Shown here one piece after another: positions 33,906 to 46,771 of a DNA stretch of 64,000 nt. Where the stretch lies: positions 1,180,327-1,244,326 of the forward strand of contig JAJEKB010021337.1 in assembly GCA_022393335.1 (NCBI GenBank). Direction: 5' to 3'. Every line of letters starts with the position of its first letter. Position 1 is the first letter of the stretch. Made by a program: the position numbers and the translations under genes. The stretch is from Macrotrachela quadricornifera. Lineage: Eukaryota; Rotifera; Eurotatoria; Philodinida; Philodinidae. The notes under the pieces were generated by a model. It was not told the DNA's origin and ran no database searches. It saw only the letters and a list, made by a program, of their open reading frames with translations.

Positions 33906-36900
33906 AGTTGTCTCCGTGCTAGAGCAGTGAAAAAATCGTTGTTGAAGTCTAGTTTATTTGCAGCAATAACAAGGAAACCCAAATTCTAGTGAATGCTGAT
34001 AAACTTCTATTAAAGATTTTCATAATGATAACTGATCTAAAATACAGTTTTCTAATAGAAAACTGACCCATGTATATTTCGAAAAATATTTTAAATATAT
34101 TTTAATTAGGTGGAAGTAAGAGAACAATCCATCACTAGTTATCGGATGTTTCTGGGTATTTCTGAGTCTATGACCTTTTTCATTTCAAATTCAATTTTAA
34201 AATCAAAAACCACAGCAACTTGTACCAATCGACCCGATTCTCACTTGCTGCTACATAGTCCCATCTGATCTTCCTTATTCCCGCATATTTCCACCAAATC
34301 TTACCTAGTCCCACCCAAGCTCACCCTCAATTTTTCTGCTCGCCCACTCACACCCTTGAATTAGAAGACCCTCTAGACTCTGGTTTCAGCTTGAAATCAA
34401 CTGTCATTTGTTCTTGATAAATTTAGATTGAAATTAGATAGACCATTATATGATATTTCTAGAAGTCTTAATTCTTTGAATTTTTTTGATTCATGCAATG
34501 CATGAAATCATAGAATACCATTGTATCAAAAATAACCTTCTTTGAAAATAGAGACAAGAAAATTAATCAATTAATATATTTTTTAAGAAAGAACGATCCT
34601 TTTAAAATGTGATAAAAATATTACTTCATACTGAAACCAACAATTACCTTATATGGATGGTACGTATCCAAAATACTATTTAGTCTCTTGCAAACGCTTT
34701 GGCATGACCAGAAAATTTGTTCTGGTTTGAGGTTATCCAGAATCCGATAAACCAGTTCGACGGGTAACGTATGCAGGGTAAGATTCCTCGTCGCAGACAT
34801 TGATATTGTTATGTGTGAAATGAAGATGTTTCAGTGAAATATGTGCGCTTTCATATTCTGTGTTATCTTTAAAATATTCTGTTGTGTATGATATCTCATT
34901 GAATTTCTTGTGATGGTGCAATTTCTTATCTTTCTATGTAACTATAAAGGTGTGATAAGAACGATATAAAATAAATTTTGAGAGAAGCATTCACATGTCA
35001 TTTTAAAAAGATTCAGATCAAAGATATCGAACACAACGGTAGCTTAAAGGATGAATATCATGAATAACCACGTTTCTAATTTATTTCACATTTTTATTAT
35101 AATAATATGATATATATTCTCAGTCAAAAAAATATTTTGATTATGACCGATTTTATGATACTGTTTCCATTAAATAAAAAGCTTTAATTCTCGTTAGATT
35201 CTGAGATTATTTTACATAATATATACAAAAAGATTTTCTTCTTTCTTTTACAGTAACACTGGAAGTGAATTTTACACTATTCTGATCAAAGATTGAATAC
35301 TAACCAGTAAAATATTTTTAACTCTTTTTGATCTCATTAAACTCTACTTAGAAGATATCGCAACTTAGTTTCCCGTGAAAATAGACAATTTTTATTTTTG
35401 AATAATCTATTACTTCTTTATTCTTCATAATACATTTTCTTGTTTATTTTTTCGACTCTTTGTTTCTATTTTATTCTGTTCCATCAGGTATTCATTGTTA
35501 AGAATAAGATTCTTCTTACAACTATTCTTTATTTTAAATTTTTTATCACGTTCATAATTATTCATAAATCAATGCTGTAATCAAAATATCAAATTTGCTT
35601 GAACTTATGACTCATTGCACATAAGCTACAACTCAATGCACTCTAAGAGATGATCAACCGACTATTTCCAGTATTGTTCACTTTCAAATATGTGATAAAG
35701 ATCACTATTTGATAATGTTCGGCGCAAATCACATAAAAAATATTGAATCAGTATTTTTTTATATTGAACTTTTATAAAAAGTCCTAAAAACCAAGATCAT
35801 GAAAAATCCGTCTATTGTCAAGACTATGTACTGAGATCAGCTCAACGAGTTCAGCCGAAACTTTGTATGAACATTCACAGTTGGTGAATGATTCTATTAC
35901 CTAAACAAATATCACGTGAAATGAATATGTATTTGTTCTTCTACAGATGTTCTATCCAAAGAGCAAAATCTCTATTTCAGCCATTTTCATGATTGTATAT
36001 CTGATAAGTAGCGCATGATAAAGTTTTGGAATTTCTTCATAGAAACACCTAAATAATATCTCATTTTAGTAAAAATCTTAGCTTCTTCGAGTAAACCGTT
36101 CGTCTACGATAATCATATCAAAATCGTTTGTCTTTTCTAAATTATCAAGAGAGTTTCTCATGGAGAACACAATGCAATAAAGGAATCGATCTCTTTATAT
36201 TTCTTTCAAATTGTATCTACGACTTTGTTTCGGTCAAATTTTGATCTTTCTTTTCTCTGAAGGATATATCAAACACTGAGATTAATCAAAAACTAATTTG
36301 GACGATAAACTGTTATTCATAGATAAAAACAGAGATGAATATGTAATGAAATAAATGTCTTGATTAAACTAATCTTTTTACATATTCTTGAGGAAACCAA
36401 AGATGAAAATTTGACGGAAAAAGAACTCAGTAAAACAGTTTCAAAAATATAAGTCGACTCATTTTTTGATGCTGATTCCAAATATAATATTTGATTCAAG
36501 TGAACAGAAAACATTTTGTTCAAAAATCATAGTTGAGTATCAAGAATAGAGACAATAGAAAAGTACTTTTCTAAACATTGAATTACGTATTCGATAAAGA
36601 AATCGAGATAGTACATTTGTATAAACAATAATTTGTTCAAAGAAAAAAATTTCAATTTATAACAATAGGACTCCATTAGGACGATATTTAACATTTATCG
36701 AAGGAAAAAGAATATAAATATTGTCAAAATTCATCTAGACTCTAGAGAAAAAGAATCTACATTGAATAAGATTATTTTTGACGAATCTAAATCGTATTTC
36801 CAAGGATCTTCAAATCAAAAATAGCATTTTAGATCTTGCAGAGGGTATTTAAGATCTTTCTCATTATTCAACTAGTTTTTAAAAAATTTGACATATATGC

Positions 36901-36956
36901 TAAGTACACTGAATCTTGTTAAATGATGCGAATAGGAGTAACTACCTGGTATGTAT
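33906..36956. other. Long AT-rich stretch without genes
   Basis: About 3 kb with no domain-bearing frame, no clear inverted repeats and no RNA gene that I can recognise. A locally C-rich strand segment at 34205-34360 (repeated CCCA/CCACC words) is the only compositional departure. Confidence 0.4.
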
Positions 36957-36960
36957 TAAA

Positions 36961-39187
36961 AACGTCGAAAGGAAAAATGTCGAAAGAAAAAAATGTCGAA
37001 AAAAATATTGAATGGAAGAAAGTCGAAAGAAAAAAATGCCGAATTAATAAAGAATTCTGTTAGGTGAAAAATTATAAAATATTTATGTTATTCCATTGAA
37101 GAAAAGAGAAATATGTTTATTTTCAATGAGAAATAGATATTAAAAAAAATTAACTAGTATGTAGATTCACATGTGGTTGAATAATACACAGTTTATGTTC
37201 CATTTGCGATGAGCAATGATAAATTATTCAGCAAATCTTCAACGCCAATATGATTGTCATTGTAACGTGCCATAAGATTATCGATACGCTTTTGAATACG
37301 ATTAGAAGCACTTGAAATTTGTCGATGTGTACCGCCTGTACTAATTTGCACCAGTAAATGCTGAAATCGACTTTCTTCAGCAGCAATACATCGAATAAAC
37401 GACCATATGTTGGCATGAGCTCTCTCGATTCGACGATTTAACCTGTTGTTGAATCCTAAATATAATTTTTTTAGCTAATATTATAAAAAAGAAATATATG
37501 TACGTTCACATATATTATTCGTACGATGCGGGCAATTGTGAACGTTCCACATTTCAATTGGTATAGTGTTAAACCAATATTCATCCATATATAAAAATAA
37601 ATCACGAAGTTGTTTTTTCACTGCTTGATCGGTGGTTGTACGTAAATTATAAAAAGAACTTTCAACTCCTTGAATTGGCATGAGCGGCAATACTATCATT
37701 TTACGGCAACAACTTCGAACTGATTCATCTTGTGAATAGGCTGTTGCTAAACCGAGATTTTGGATGCGTCGATAAAGACACTATTGGAAATGAAAATAAC
37801 ATCCAGTATGTTTACTTTCTGGGAACTAAAACAAAAACGTCTTTTTTTATAATTTACAAAATAGTTGATGATTTTACTTCAGCAGATATTACTGGAATTA
37901 AACCGGTTTCAAAATCTGACATAATACGTTCAGGTTTCCATACACAACCCATACATACAGCAACAGTATTTAATTCTTGAAATAATTCTTGGTAAGTCGT
38001 TTTCTTTCGATCAGGTAATACAGCAAATACACATGGAAAAGTTAAAAGAAAAAAAATGAAGTTGGTTGTTTGTGAAACACCGTTCATCCTACCACAATCG
38101 AATTTCAAACCATGAATAGTAAAAATTTGTTCGAAGAAGGGTGGTGTTGATAGAAATGTTCCATCGAGAAATATCGTAGAACTTTCAAATAATAATTGTA
38201 GTTGTCCTGGACTACCGAAAATCAGCATTCGTTTTTTGCGAGTAACTAATTTGTCACAAATTAAGAATTTTTCACCAGACATTGTGGTTTGATAAACATC
38301 AGGAACATCGAATGAATTAGATGTAGGCAATGGTGGTGTAAGTTTTCATCGTGCTTGATTCAATCCCGATTCTAAAGAAAAGAATATATGACAATACATT
38401 TGAAATTTAAAAAATGACAATCATACGTATTTGATAAGCAAGTGGAACACTTGCAAGAATTTCTTTCGAAAATTTTGCTTTCGCGATTTCTTCATCATAA
38501 ATTTTTTGTATTGGTATAGTCTCATTTACGACACGTTCCTTGAGAATCGTTCGAAATTGTTTGACCTTCAAATTCTCTGGTTCAAGTAAATGATTGTGTT
38601 TACTAGTTGCATTTAAAAAATCATTATTTGGATTAGTGTGAACATGAGCTTTACAACGTTCCACTGTGCATTTCCAATAAACTTTTGTTGGAGTTTTTTT
38701 ATTAATCTTGAATACGAAACCATTATGAACCAATTGAGAATTGCGTTTGTTGGAATAAATGAACGATATAGAACTTGTACTTTTGGACATTGGACAGTCG
38801 ATGAATTCGTAGTTGAAAATACCGCAAAGATATGTTACAACATATAAATACGATCGATTTATATACTAGTGAAAAGGCACAGCCTAGATTTTTCTTTGTT
38901 TTCTTTATGTTCTCTGTCTATTTGAAATTCTAGAATATTCTTTCATATAATAAAACTTAATCGAGGAAAGGGGTGACTATCGTCCACGAAACTTATGGAT
39001 GAAAATATCGAAAACACAAGAAATAGAAAAGGAAAGAAAAGACATATTGGTCAATAAAGACATCTCCGACTCGTCGACTTATAACATGATCGACATTTTT
39101 TTTTCGACTTGTTTTTCTTCGACATTTTCTCTTTCGGCATTTTTTTTTCGACGAATTTCTTTCGACGTTTTTTCTTTCGACGTTTTC
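36961..39187. mobile_element. Mutator-like (MULE) transposon with repeat-built TIRs
   Basis: The left end (36961-37035) and right end (about 39088-39187) are inverted and made of tandem AAAACGTCGAAAG / AAAATGTCGAAAG units. Between them lies a four-exon MULE transposase with a FLYWCH zinc finger. I could not identify an 8-11 bp target duplication, so the exact limits are approximate. Confidence 0.75.
37193..38790 (-). pseudogene. MULE transposase with FLYWCH zinc finger, one in-frame stop
   Basis: Exons 38427-38790, 37878-38371, 37504-37780 and 37193-37455 splice with GT-AG introns and consistent phases to 466 codons. Exon 1 is a FLYWCH finger (GFVFKINKK, VYWKCTVERCKAHVHT, KHNHL). Exon 2 begins the MULE domain (STIFLDGTF, then IMSDFETGLIPVISAE), exon 3 contains MWNVHNCPHRTNNICER, and exon 4 NNRLNRRIERAHANIWSFIR with the C-terminus. 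A TGA interrupts exon 2 after QSGLNQAR (about 38345), where an Arg codon (CGA) is plausible. Residues between FTIHG and VFAVLPDRKK look like an unspliced or degraded intron (a GTAGGA donor without a clear AG). Nearly intact but probably not functional. FLYWCH-MULE proteins are widespread in animals. Confidence 0.85.
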
Positions 39188-39289
39188 ACAGTAAATCAAC
39201 TACTTATATTTAACTTCAATTTAATTTATGTATAAATCAGAATATTCATAATTTTTATTTCAGATAGAAATTAACTTTCCCAGGCGAGC

Positions 39290-41250
39290 AAAGGACTAGT
39301 AAAAAGACTAATCATTTTTCTAGTCATGACTCTGTGTCAGGTCTAGTCTTTTTCTCAAAAAGTCCTCCGTCCTGGACTAGTCTGAAATCATTTATGGTCC
39401 AAAGTACCCATCCTGTCTATATAATTGACGGGTGTCATTATGTTTAAAAGGACTCGTCTATGACTAGTATAAAGTCGATAATACGTGAACTAGTCCAAGA
39501 GGAGGACTTTTTGAGGAAAAGACTAGTCATGGAAATTTAAATTTGAAAAAGTAAGGACGTCTAAGACGGTACATAGGACTAGGACGAGCTCTAGTCTTAT
39601 ATATAGTCTAGTCTAGAGTAGTCTAAATGAATATATGTAATACAGAAAGTTAAATTCGAACATGCATACAATATGTTACTTATCCATCATTTAGCCAATT
39701 GAACTATACAGTCAAATAAATAACTTCTATATATGAATAAACATTCTGAGACGTTATTTAATGTAATTTACTCAGTCTTTTTAAGTTTTGGTATGAATTA
39801 GAAAAATACTTATTATAGAATAAAAATTAGTTAGACACGATTGAACCAAATAAATTTAGAATGTTTTGTGTTTGAAGAATTTTTTTCCATAAGTACTAAC
39901 TGGGAATAATTAATTCATATAAAGAAAAAGAATATTAAATATAAAAATAAATTATAAATTATTTAAAATCAACGAAAACTAGTTCTTTTAATATAAAAAT
40001 TTTATTTTATTTTAAATTTAAATCGTTGCATTTTGAGCTTATATCAAAACTAAATTTTTCATTATTTATATTTCTCGTTAAATTTAAATAATCAGAATTT
40101 ATATGCAAAATAACATAAAATAATGATGTAAAAATATTTAAATTATTTTCTGATTAATCCAAATAATTTATATTTATGAAGGTCTACTTTAAGACATTCA
40201 TCTGGAAGACAGATCGATTCTTAGCTAAAAATAAATAACAAAGCAATTATTATAATATATAATAATAATAATAATCATAGGTATTTTTGTTAATATTGTT
40301 AAGATGAGAAAATAATAGAATATATATAGTAGTTTTACTAGTTTTATATAAATAACATCAATTATTATTATATATTAAATTAAATTATAGTTACATAGGC
40401 AAAATATTATGAATTGGTTATTTGTAATTCATATTCATTAATAAATTCAAAATTTCAACAAAACAAGTAATTAAACAATATTTTCTCTTTTTTCCTCTTA
40501 TTTGCTTCTACTGATGATGATATTTGACATGTCGAAAGCTTTAGTTTATTTTCTTTATTATAACTGTTTATTCTTTTAAATTAAATAAAACTAGAAAAAC
40601 TTTTATATATATTGTACTAATTTTCCATCTTAACAATTATTATAATACTACTTGATCCATCCTATTAATACGTCTGATTATCTGTCAGTTATTTTTATGA
40701 AATAATACAGATGTTAAAAAATCTCTTGCGTTTCTATCTAATACTTTTTCTTTTCATTACCGAGCAATTTAAAAGAGCTTGACATGACATTTTAGCTCAA
40801 ATAGAAAGGTTCATCCAAAATTTGTAGGCTCGTCTGATTATACCGATACATTCTGAAAAACGAACTAGTCTTGGTACGTACAGATGACATTTTAGACTAA
40901 TCACGATTACTATCGAAGACGCTTCAGACTAGTCAATGTTGCTTGTTATTGACTATCTTCAAATTATCTACAGATAGACGAGCGTCAGAACGCTGAAATA
41001 TGTCTAGTTTTTGACTCAAATCAAACTAGTCCTAGAGTAGTCTGCATTTTAGATAACAATTTCATATATAAACCCATATTACCGGTCAGTCCTGGACGAG
41101 TCTTTCTCAAAAAAGACTAGACTAGACACGTATAATGTCGTCCGTCAATCACATGATTTAGATGGGGATTCATGACGGCCAAAACTTCCGGACTAGTTAT
41201 GACAGAGTCAAATTTGAGACAAAGACCAGGCATGACATGTCGACATGACT
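39290..41250. mobile_element. GACTAGTC-rich transposable element (non-autonomous)
   Basis: About seventeen copies of CTAGTC/GACTAG, several as the full palindrome GACTAGTC, are confined to two blocks at 39290-39615 and 40860-41250. An extremely AT-rich centre with no ORF separates the blocks. The outer parts are inverted relatives: CTAGTCATGACTCTGTGTCAGGTCTAGTC on the left, and the complement of GACCAGGCATGACATGTCGACATGACTAG on the right. The exact termini and target duplication are not resolved, so superfamily assignment is open. Confidence 0.55.
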
Positions 41251-41640
41251 AGAAAAGAGACTCTTCATTTACCCGTCTTTTGTTTACTTGGGGATGTACT
41301 AACAAAAGATAAAAGACTAAAATCAAATCGCAAGGCAATTTTATCAATAAAGCGGTGTGCTCTACCACTCGTACCTACTTACTCTATCACGAAACATAAA
41401 AGTCAAGGTCAAACATTAAAAAATGTTGTAATAGATTTGCAACTACCAAATGAAAATGATGATATTGCTGCAATTTACGTACCTTTATCTCGTGTAAAAC
41501 GTTTGGCTGGTCTGATTATTCTGCGACATTTTGATTACAAGGTATTAGTAATTAAACCAAGTAGATCTCAACTCGCCGAAATAGAAAGACTAGATAAACT
41601 GTATTTGGAGACCCAAAGTCGTTTTTCTGAGTGGTTTTAG
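41245..41640 (+). pseudogene. Helitron/PIF1-type helicase C-terminal fragment
   Basis: This open frame ends in the C-terminal motifs of PIF1-family helicases: VPTYSITKHKSQGQTLKNVV (motif V-like region) and IYVPLSRVKRLAGLIILR (motif VI). It finishes with a LDKLYLETQSRF tail and a stop at 41640. The Walker A/B motifs and the Rep domain of a Helitron are absent, and the sequence immediately upstream belongs to the GACTAGTC element. It is therefore a truncated remnant. Cellular PIF1 is possible, but the LILR...TQxRF tail is more like Helitron helicases. The fragment contains no stop, suggesting recent truncation. Confidence 0.75.
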
Positions 41641-42492
41641 GTTTCTTTTCTTCAATGTACAAAGATTTAGTTATGATTATTAAAACTTGTACTTTTACAT
41701 AATGTAGGTTTTGTTATAATTTTTTGCTTTTTTTTCTTTATATTTTCTTTATATGTTGCAATCGCTATTTCTTTTATCTCGTAACCACTTTAGCAATTAT
41801 TATGTTGAATTCATATACATTTTGCTTTTTTTTTAGTTTCGGAAATGCATTATAGGATGATGTTTTCTAAATATTTCTTTTTTTTTATTCATTTATGCGT
41901 TAACGTTTACAAATAAATCAGTTATACTTGTGTGCTCTTAATAAAATAAAGATTTTAATCTAAATATTTTTAAAATTATTGTATGGCATATATTGCCAAT
42001 CTAGACTAATATCTTTCATCACATGAAAACTTTACAATATGTTCTATTGATTGTACAAAAAGGGTTTATTAATTAAATCTGACTGAGATATAAATAATTT
42101 GACTTACCTTGTGGATTTGAGTTGAAAAATTAGAGTAATTTTAAAGTTATATAATAAGAAGACAAAGTGGTTTTCTACACTTTTACAAATGAAGAGGGAA
42201 AATGTGTATCAATTCAATGGTACAATTCATGAATCAGTCTTACCGGTTCATTAACAACAGAAAATATTTTTGCTTCATTCAGTCGAGGTTTAAGCAAGTG
42301 GAAGCGACGAGCGTTATTTGTGATGTGTATAGTCTACTAAAATCGTGTATCATAGGTAACTAATATGATTTGATATGATTTTTCAAGAGCTATAAAATAG
42401 TATAAAAATATCAGTGAAAAAATATTGGCCACTCAGAAAAGATCAATGAATACTAGTCCCAATATGTGATCTTGGCCATTTTTGACAGCTAC
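41641..42492. other. Intergenic, AT-rich
   Basis: Nothing recognised apart from T-rich runs after the helicase fragment. Confidence 0.35.
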
Positions 42493-42689
42493 TTGTTAGT
42501 TTTTGGTTACGAAAAGTCTGATTTGGATAAAAATGAATATGTTATTCGGAATCAGCATTCAAAAGTAGTTGGATTCATGCCATTTTCGTATCATTTCAGC
42601 GACTTCTTTTTCGTCAAAAAATTTATCCCTAGTCTTCCTCAAAAATAGGGCAAAAAATGAACTTAATAATAAAGCCATTTAGGCATGCA

Positions 42690-42872
42690 CCAAATCCAAA
42701 ACTTGAAGGTTTGAAGTTTTGGTTTTGGAATAGTTTTGGTTTTGAGAGTTTTGGTTTCGACATAGGTTTTGGTTTTGAAGTTTTGGTTTTGATATAGTTT
42801 TGGTTTTGATACAGTTTTGGTTTTGAAAGTTTTGGTTTTGACGCTATAGGTTTTGGTTTTGACATTATTTTT
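42690..42872. repeat. TTTTGGTTTTGA minisatellite, left arm
   Basis: About a dozen 12-18 bp units of TTTTGGTTTTGAAAG / TTTTGGTTTTGATATAG form the inner part of the left arm. The inverted counterpart is at 45950-46130. Confidence 0.85.
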
Positions 42873-43639
42873 AAAAAATTTATTTAGTTTCTTGTAAACT
42901 TGAGTATATTTGTTTATTTGAAACTAGCTATATCCCGTGCAAATTGTACGGCTTTTTTCGTTTCTAGGCGGAGTATTTTTATCGAATATCATGTGGTTCA
43001 TAAGAGATGTGCAGAGGGACGTTTGCATTACCCATGAAACACCACGAGGAGGTGGGCTTGTCTTGTCTTGTATATACCATGGGCCAATATTAGACTTCGA
43101 CTGTCATCCATATAAAACATAGGGTTGTTCGAACCATATTAAATACACCTCTTGATAACCCCTAAATGGCCCGAACGTGGCCATGCTTTATCCGAATATT
43201 AGCAGAGAAATCGTTTGCTGAAATCTGATTGGCTGAAATCTTGTATGTACCATTGGCCGATATTAGAGTTCAACTATCATCCACATGAAACATTGGGTTG
43301 TTTGGGCCAATCTGAGGTTATCAAGAATGTTCTACAAAAGTCCTCATAGAATCTCCCTTGGTTATCCATTAAATAAGCTAGTTTCAATTTCCTGCAATCT
43401 GATTGGCTGTTATGAGAAAGAGTATCAGCCAATGAGATTTTCAGACCTTTTCCTCCATGAAGTTAAGGATGGAGCATAGGGTTGTTCGGGCCAATCTGAG
43501 GTTATCAAGGGTGTTCTACAAGTCTTCATAGAATCTCTCTCGGTTACCCAGACAATAAGCAAGTTTCAATTTGCTGCCATCTGATTGACCAGTTTTCCGA
43601 CTATCAGAAAAGCGAAAGTGTCATTCCTAGTCTTAATAT

Positions 43640-43790
43640 AGCAATTGGGGACCGAAGGATACTCCCAATATATAGTAGTTGAGGACCTAGGGATACCCTC
43701 ATATAATAGCTCTTGAGGACCTAAGGGTACCTCCATAGTATAGTATTTGAGGAGATAGGAGTACTCCTCTATATTAGTGGGGATCATGTA
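43640..43790. repeat. ~38-bp tandem repeat in the foldback centre
   Basis: Four degenerate units (AGTAGTTGAGGACCTAGGGATACCCTC type), each with a short palindromic GGGTATCCC-like part. No gene is associated. Confidence 0.6.
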
Positions 43791-45949
43791 TCCATTTGTT
43801 GGTGATTCCGCCTTTAATCATTGGCTTTGAAATCTGATTGATTGAAAAAATGACCAATGTGAGAGTGATCAGACGTGACACTAGACATTATATATATAGA
43901 AGATTACGTGTAATATACTCTAGTGACCATTTTAAGATCTACAGCTACTTTGTTCCGTGAACATTCAGTTCACATTATTCGCACTTTAAGGGTTTATGTA
44001 TATTAGGTATTAAATCAAAAAAAAAAGAATTGTTAGTTTAAACCGACTGATTGTTTTCGCTTTTATTATTCGTCTTTAGTATACAGCATTAGTTTACTAG
44101 TATGAGTTTTTACAACTTTACTAATAAAGCAATATATCCGTCAAAATCTTTAACTAATAAACATCTAGTTTTCTTCGAAATGAAACCAAGAATCATAGAT
44201 ACTTGCTGTATAATAAAAATCGTGTAGTATTTCTTTTTTTGTTGAAGTTATTCGGTTTTCGCCATAAAAAATAAGTCTATAATTGTAAATTAAATTTAGA
44301 CCGAAGTAATTGGATTTGCCATCAAAAAAATTCGGCTTACTTTTATGAGCTATAATTAATCGGCTCTTAAAAATTCTCAATGGATAGCAGCTTTATCTTG
44401 ATATTTCCATTATAAAAGTGTTAGAAAGATTTTCGTTTCGTTATAAAGTTAGTACTATCTATTGAGCAGACTCTTACAATGGTGAAAATATCAAACAAAT
44501 ATGATATACGATATGCATTAAACTATAAACTATAAATTGTATTTCATAGTTTGTTCCACACAGCTACAACAAATCTTGAATAGAAGATTAATTTGAAATG
44601 CAATCCTTAAGATTTTGATTCAGATCTGGATATGAATACTTAGATTTAAATTTGAAGGCTTAGGCGTACGTTTGGAGGCAATATAAGAGCGTGGGTTTGC
44701 GTTTAGAACAACTTCATATAAATAGTTTGCAACTTCATAGATACCCCTGAATCGGAGCTACGAAAGCTATTATCGTCTATGAGTAGATTCAAATTCAAAT
44801 AGTAAAACTTTGGAACCAGTCCTAAAATATTTTTATAAATATCTGGTTTTATATTGAAGTAAATCACTAGTGTTTAACTCCTTATTTCATTGAATTCGTA
44901 CCAAATCCAAAAGCCGTATGTCAATTTCCACCGAAGTTTAAACATGACATATCAAGACAAACCTAAATCGGACCAAAATCCAAGTCCAATTTCAAGAACG
45001 TATCTCAATATGATAAATCTCTAGAATTCGATGTGTGGCATCTCCATCATTTCGTCCTTCTGTCAATTATAACAGTCTAATACGAACAAGAAAGTCTTCG
45101 AGTAATGTGGGATAGAAGGTTTACAAATGAAAGTATTAAACTTCTCAATTGTCGCAAAGAGAATATACCGTTATTAGACAAAATCCAGTAGAACAAATTA
45201 TATACGTCGTTCAATACTTGTTGTTATGTGCGACTCAATGAAGATTTCGAAAAGTTTTTTCTTTTTTTGTAATATCAACAAATATTAAATATGACAAATT
45301 GGATCAGGACCGTGTCCATCAAAAACTAAGATACAATTGAGTTTAACACTATATTTTCATCGATCTGAACTAATACACTTTCTCTTAAAAGAGTTGCTGT
45401 TTTAATCGAAACATTGAGCAAACTCGTTCTTCATTGGTTGTATTCTGTAAATCAATTGAACAGCTTGATTCAGTTGTGAAACATTCCAGCACTCCAAATG
45501 TAGTCGATAAAGCTGAATAGTACAAAGCTGGAAAAGGTGAGCTTAGCACTTGAAAACATTCGTCGTATATATACGTACGTGCTTTGTTTGTAATTAGCAA
45601 TACATATCAAAAGACATTGTGAGTGATATAGCATCGAAAGAAACCATTTTATTTTAATTCTAAGAAAACTACATTAGAGGTGAACTTGACACAAGGTCAT
45701 CTTTTAGAACAAAATATAGAGGATTTGTTAAAAAAACAATGGGAAAGACTAACTTCTACTAAGGACTGTATCAGAATCATTCCTCAAAAAATTCTACATA
45801 TTGTAAAAGTGTACCTTCTATGAATTGAAATGAACAAAATTAATTGTTTATCTAATATTATGTCAAAAAACTTGTCAAAAGGAGTAACAATATTCAAGTT
45901 TATAAGAGTAACTTGTGAATTTATCATGGTCAAGCTTTATTTTTTCCAG

Positions 45950-46130
45950 GTATTTCAAAACCAAAACCTATACTGTCAAAACCAAAACTTTCAAAACCAA
46001 AACTGTATAAAAACCAAAACTATATCAAAATCAAAACCTCAAAACCAAAACCTATGTCAAAACCAAAACCCTCAAAACCAAAACCATTTCAAAACCAAAA
46101 TTCGAAACCAAAACTTCAAAACTAGTTTTG
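45950..46130. repeat. TCAAAACCAAAAC minisatellite, right arm
   Basis: Inverted counterpart of 42690-42872, with units TCAAAACCAAAACT. It yields an Asn/Gln/Lys-rich frame (45830-46192) that is a repeat artefact. Confidence 0.85.
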
Positions 46131-46435
46131 GATTTGGTGCATGCCTAAAGCCATTTCAACTGTCAGAAACGCATTTTAGGGCTACAGAATAATCTTAGAA
46201 CTCACAATTGTAGATAGTCATACACAAAAAATCACCATTTTAACAAAATTCAGTTTTTGATCTATTCCTGAGAGAGACTAGGGGTAAAATTTTTCGACGA
46301 AAAAAAAGAGTCACTGAAATGGTTTTAAAATGGCATAAATCCAACTACTTTTAAATGCTGATTCAGAATAGTATATTCATTTTTATCTAAATCAGACTTT
46401 TTGTAATCAAAAACCATATATGTGATACTTGAAAC

Positions 46436-46770
46436 TTGAATTCAATTATTCAACTATTTAACTATTCAATTATTGAGTACTTGAAGTTTTCAAATATTCA
46501 ACGTTTCAAATTTTCCAGCATTCAATTTTTCAAGTATTCAACTATTCAAGTATTTAAGCATTCGAAGAGAGAGAGGAAAGGCACTGAGAGTGAAGAACCT
46601 CACAGAGTCACCTGCGGGTGAGGGCGAAATGCTGAAGGAGGGCGTAGCACCACCACACAGGATCAGCTGAGGGTGATGATGGAACGTTTGGAAAGGGAAA
46701 TACCTGAATAACTGAAAACTTGAGTACTTGAATACTTGAAGTAATAGTTGAATACGTGAATTCAACTTTC
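46436..46770. repeat. Simple repeats around a GC-richer insert
   Basis: 46436-46562 is ATTCAACTATTCAAGTA-type simple sequence; 46704-46770 is the inverted type (ACTTGAATACTTGAAGTA). Between them, 46565-46700 is markedly GC-richer. The arrangement is a small inverted structure that truncates the adjacent Tc1 fragment. No gene. Confidence 0.5.
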
Positions 46771-46771
46771 A

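Larger units (their letters stand above)
42493..46420. mobile_element. Large foldback element (~3.9 kb) with minisatellite-bearing arms
   Basis: The left arm 42493-42890 and right arm about 45930-46420 are inverted copies. Read from outside they share GTCTGATTTRGATAAAAATG, a CAGCATTYAAAAGTAGTTGG block, a CCCTAGTC block, AGGCATGCACCAAATCCAAAAC and then a tandem array of TTTTGGTTTTGAAAG units. The right arm has about 80 bp extra. The 3-kb centre has no recognisable gene. An internal tandem repeat at about 43640-43790 has units containing TTGAGGACCTAGGGATACC. Confidence 0.75.

Noticed and set aside
34205..34360. C-rich tract considered as telomeric-like repeat
   Set aside because: No regular hexamer; words are irregular CCCA/CCACC, and no TGTGGG/CCCACA array is present.
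37732..37980. 82-codon plus-strand ORF
   Set aside because: Antisense shadow of the MULE transposase exons 2 and 3.
45830..46192. 120-codon Asn/Gln/Lys-rich ORF
   Set aside because: It is the translation of the TCAAAACCAAAAC minisatellite in the foldback arm.
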